Shown: in pieces, positions 63,301-64,000 of the stretch
Position numbering within the stretch: the first letter of the stretch is position 1
Layout: every line of letters begins with the position of its first letter
Origin: Yinghuangia seranimata
GTDB lineage: Bacteria; Actinomycetota; Actinomycetes; Streptomycetales; Streptomycetaceae
Direction of reading: 5' to 3'
Assembly: GCF_029953285.1 (NCBI RefSeq)
Contig: NZ_JASAOI010000056.1
Span: 55,939 to 119,938, forward strand
Length of the DNA: 64,000 nucleotides
Position numbers and translations under genes: made by a program
The notes under the pieces: model-generated
Told to the model about the DNA's origin: nothing
The model's input: only the letters and a program-made list of their open reading frames with translations
Databases searched by the model: none

Positions 63301-64000
63301 TCACGCGGGACGCCGCGAATCAAACGGGGCCGCCCGGTCGTACGGCGCCGGGGCGGGCCGCCCGACGGCGGCGTGAGCGCCGCAGCCGCAGTCCGGATGC
63401 GGGTCCCACGTGCGGCGCCGCACCGCGCCGTACGGCAGCGTGAGCTCCAGCACACCGCCGACCGCGGCCGGCCGGTCGCCGTCCAGGTGCGCCAGCAGGT
63501 GCAGCGCGGCGTGCGCGGCGACGGCGGTGGCGAGCACCGTGTCGCACGCCTGCGCCGCGCCGCCGGACCGCCCGGGCCCCGGGGCCGCCAGCTGGGCGAG
63601 CAGCCGGGGCCACGCCGGGTCCCGGTCGGCGCGGGCCAGGTCCAGGCAGTGGGCGCACGGCGTGCGCCCGGGCAGCACCAGAGGCCCCACGAGGCCGGTG
63701 GTTTCCCGCACGTCCGCGAACAGGTGCGGTACGCCGCGCGCCGTCAGCCGCCGCGCGAGCCCGGGATCGGGGTGGCCCTCGGGCACCACCAGCGCCACGT
63801 CGGGCAGCGGACGCGTCGCCGGCCGGACACAGCGGGTGGCGGGCGCGGCGCGCCGGACCGCCTCGCGCGCGGCGGTCTCGCGGCGCTTGCGCTCGCCGTC
63901 CCATACGGGCCCGGCCGGGGTGGCGTCGGTCAGGCCGAACAGCCGGCGGTCGCGGACCTCGACCGTGCCGACGCCCGCGGCGGCCAGCAGCGCGGCCGCC
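63301..64000 (-). CDS. ThiF/E1-like protein (5' partial at window edge)
   Basis: The last 233 residues of a minus-strand protein whose 5' end lies beyond the window. The segment AAALLAAAGVGTVEVRDRRL is the usual second part of an E1-like Rossmann start; the zinc Cys pairs CAHC and CGCG follow at normal distance. It lacks other diagnostic residues in view. Actinomycetes commonly have such a ThiF-family gene next to the ABC1 kinase, with unknown carrier. Its stop is 22 bp from the kinase start, so the two probably share an operon. Confidence 0.72.
   Translation of the reverse strand, partial: AAALLAAAGVGTVEVRDRRLFGLTDATPAGPVWDGERKRRETAAREAVRRAAPATRCVRPATRPLPDVALVVPEGHPDPGLARRLTARGVPHLFADVRETTGLVGPLVLPGRTPCAHCLDLARADRDPAWPRLLAQLAAPGPGRSGGAAQACDTVLATAVAAHAALHLLAHLDGDRPAAVGGVLELTLPYGAVRRRTWDPHPDCGCGAHAAVGRPAPAPYDRAAPFDSRRPA

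Overview
The window is a very GC-rich, gene-dense chromosomal segment from an actinomycete of the Streptomyces type. Third codon positions are almost always G or C, GTG starts are common, and several genes look leaderless. The gene content agrees: WhiB7, mycoredoxin, a mycothiol-dependent formaldehyde dehydrogenase, DUF3152, DUF3107 and DUF6758 proteins, AdnA/AdnB helicase-nucleases and UvrD2. No tRNA, rRNA, CRISPR array, phage or insertion sequence was found. I cannot name the species.

Positions 1-14.2 kb hold signalling genes and histidine catabolism: a nucleotidyl-cyclase-domain protein (5' end outside the window), an SRPBCC protein, a GAF-GGDEF protein and FdhD, then the hut genes. The hut order is hutH, an RpiR/SIS regulator, a divergent membrane protein, then hutU, an M20 amidohydrolase and hutF (start/stop overlapped or tightly coupled), then hutI. 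The amidohydrolase sits where N-formylglutamate deformylase activity is needed.

Positions 14.2-28.6 kb are mixed housekeeping: acyl-CoA dehydrogenase, DUF998, alpha/beta hydrolase, a general stress protein behind a SigB-like promoter, CorA, a SUFU-domain protein, universal stress protein, MaoC hydratase, a Nudix-ribokinase pair, DUF6758, a PHP phosphoesterase, the S-(hydroxymethyl)mycothiol dehydrogenase with its metallo-beta-lactamase partner, a small ORF and a NYN-domain protein.

Positions 28.6-64 kb hold a block whose gene types match the Mycobacterium tuberculosis Rv3197-Rv3211 neighbourhood: DUF3152, TetR, DUF3107, ferritin-like protein, DEAD-box helicase, MoeZ, MGMT-like protein, AdnA, AdnB, NudC, mycoredoxin, UvrD2, whiB7 and an ABC1 kinase. 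Inserted in it are a secreted FG-GAP protein, a large membrane protein with a kinase-like core, three lipoproteins placed between adnA and adnB, a compound minisatellite, and a SpoIIE-type phosphatase.

The most notable non-coding items are the whiB7 leader (AT-rich promoter, long upstream ORF, competing hairpins, terminator), a roughly 75-nt element present twice (near fdhD and upstream of hutI), two look-alike SigB-type promoters, a shared CTGAC-N5-GTCAG palindrome, and the 200-bp minisatellite after adnB.
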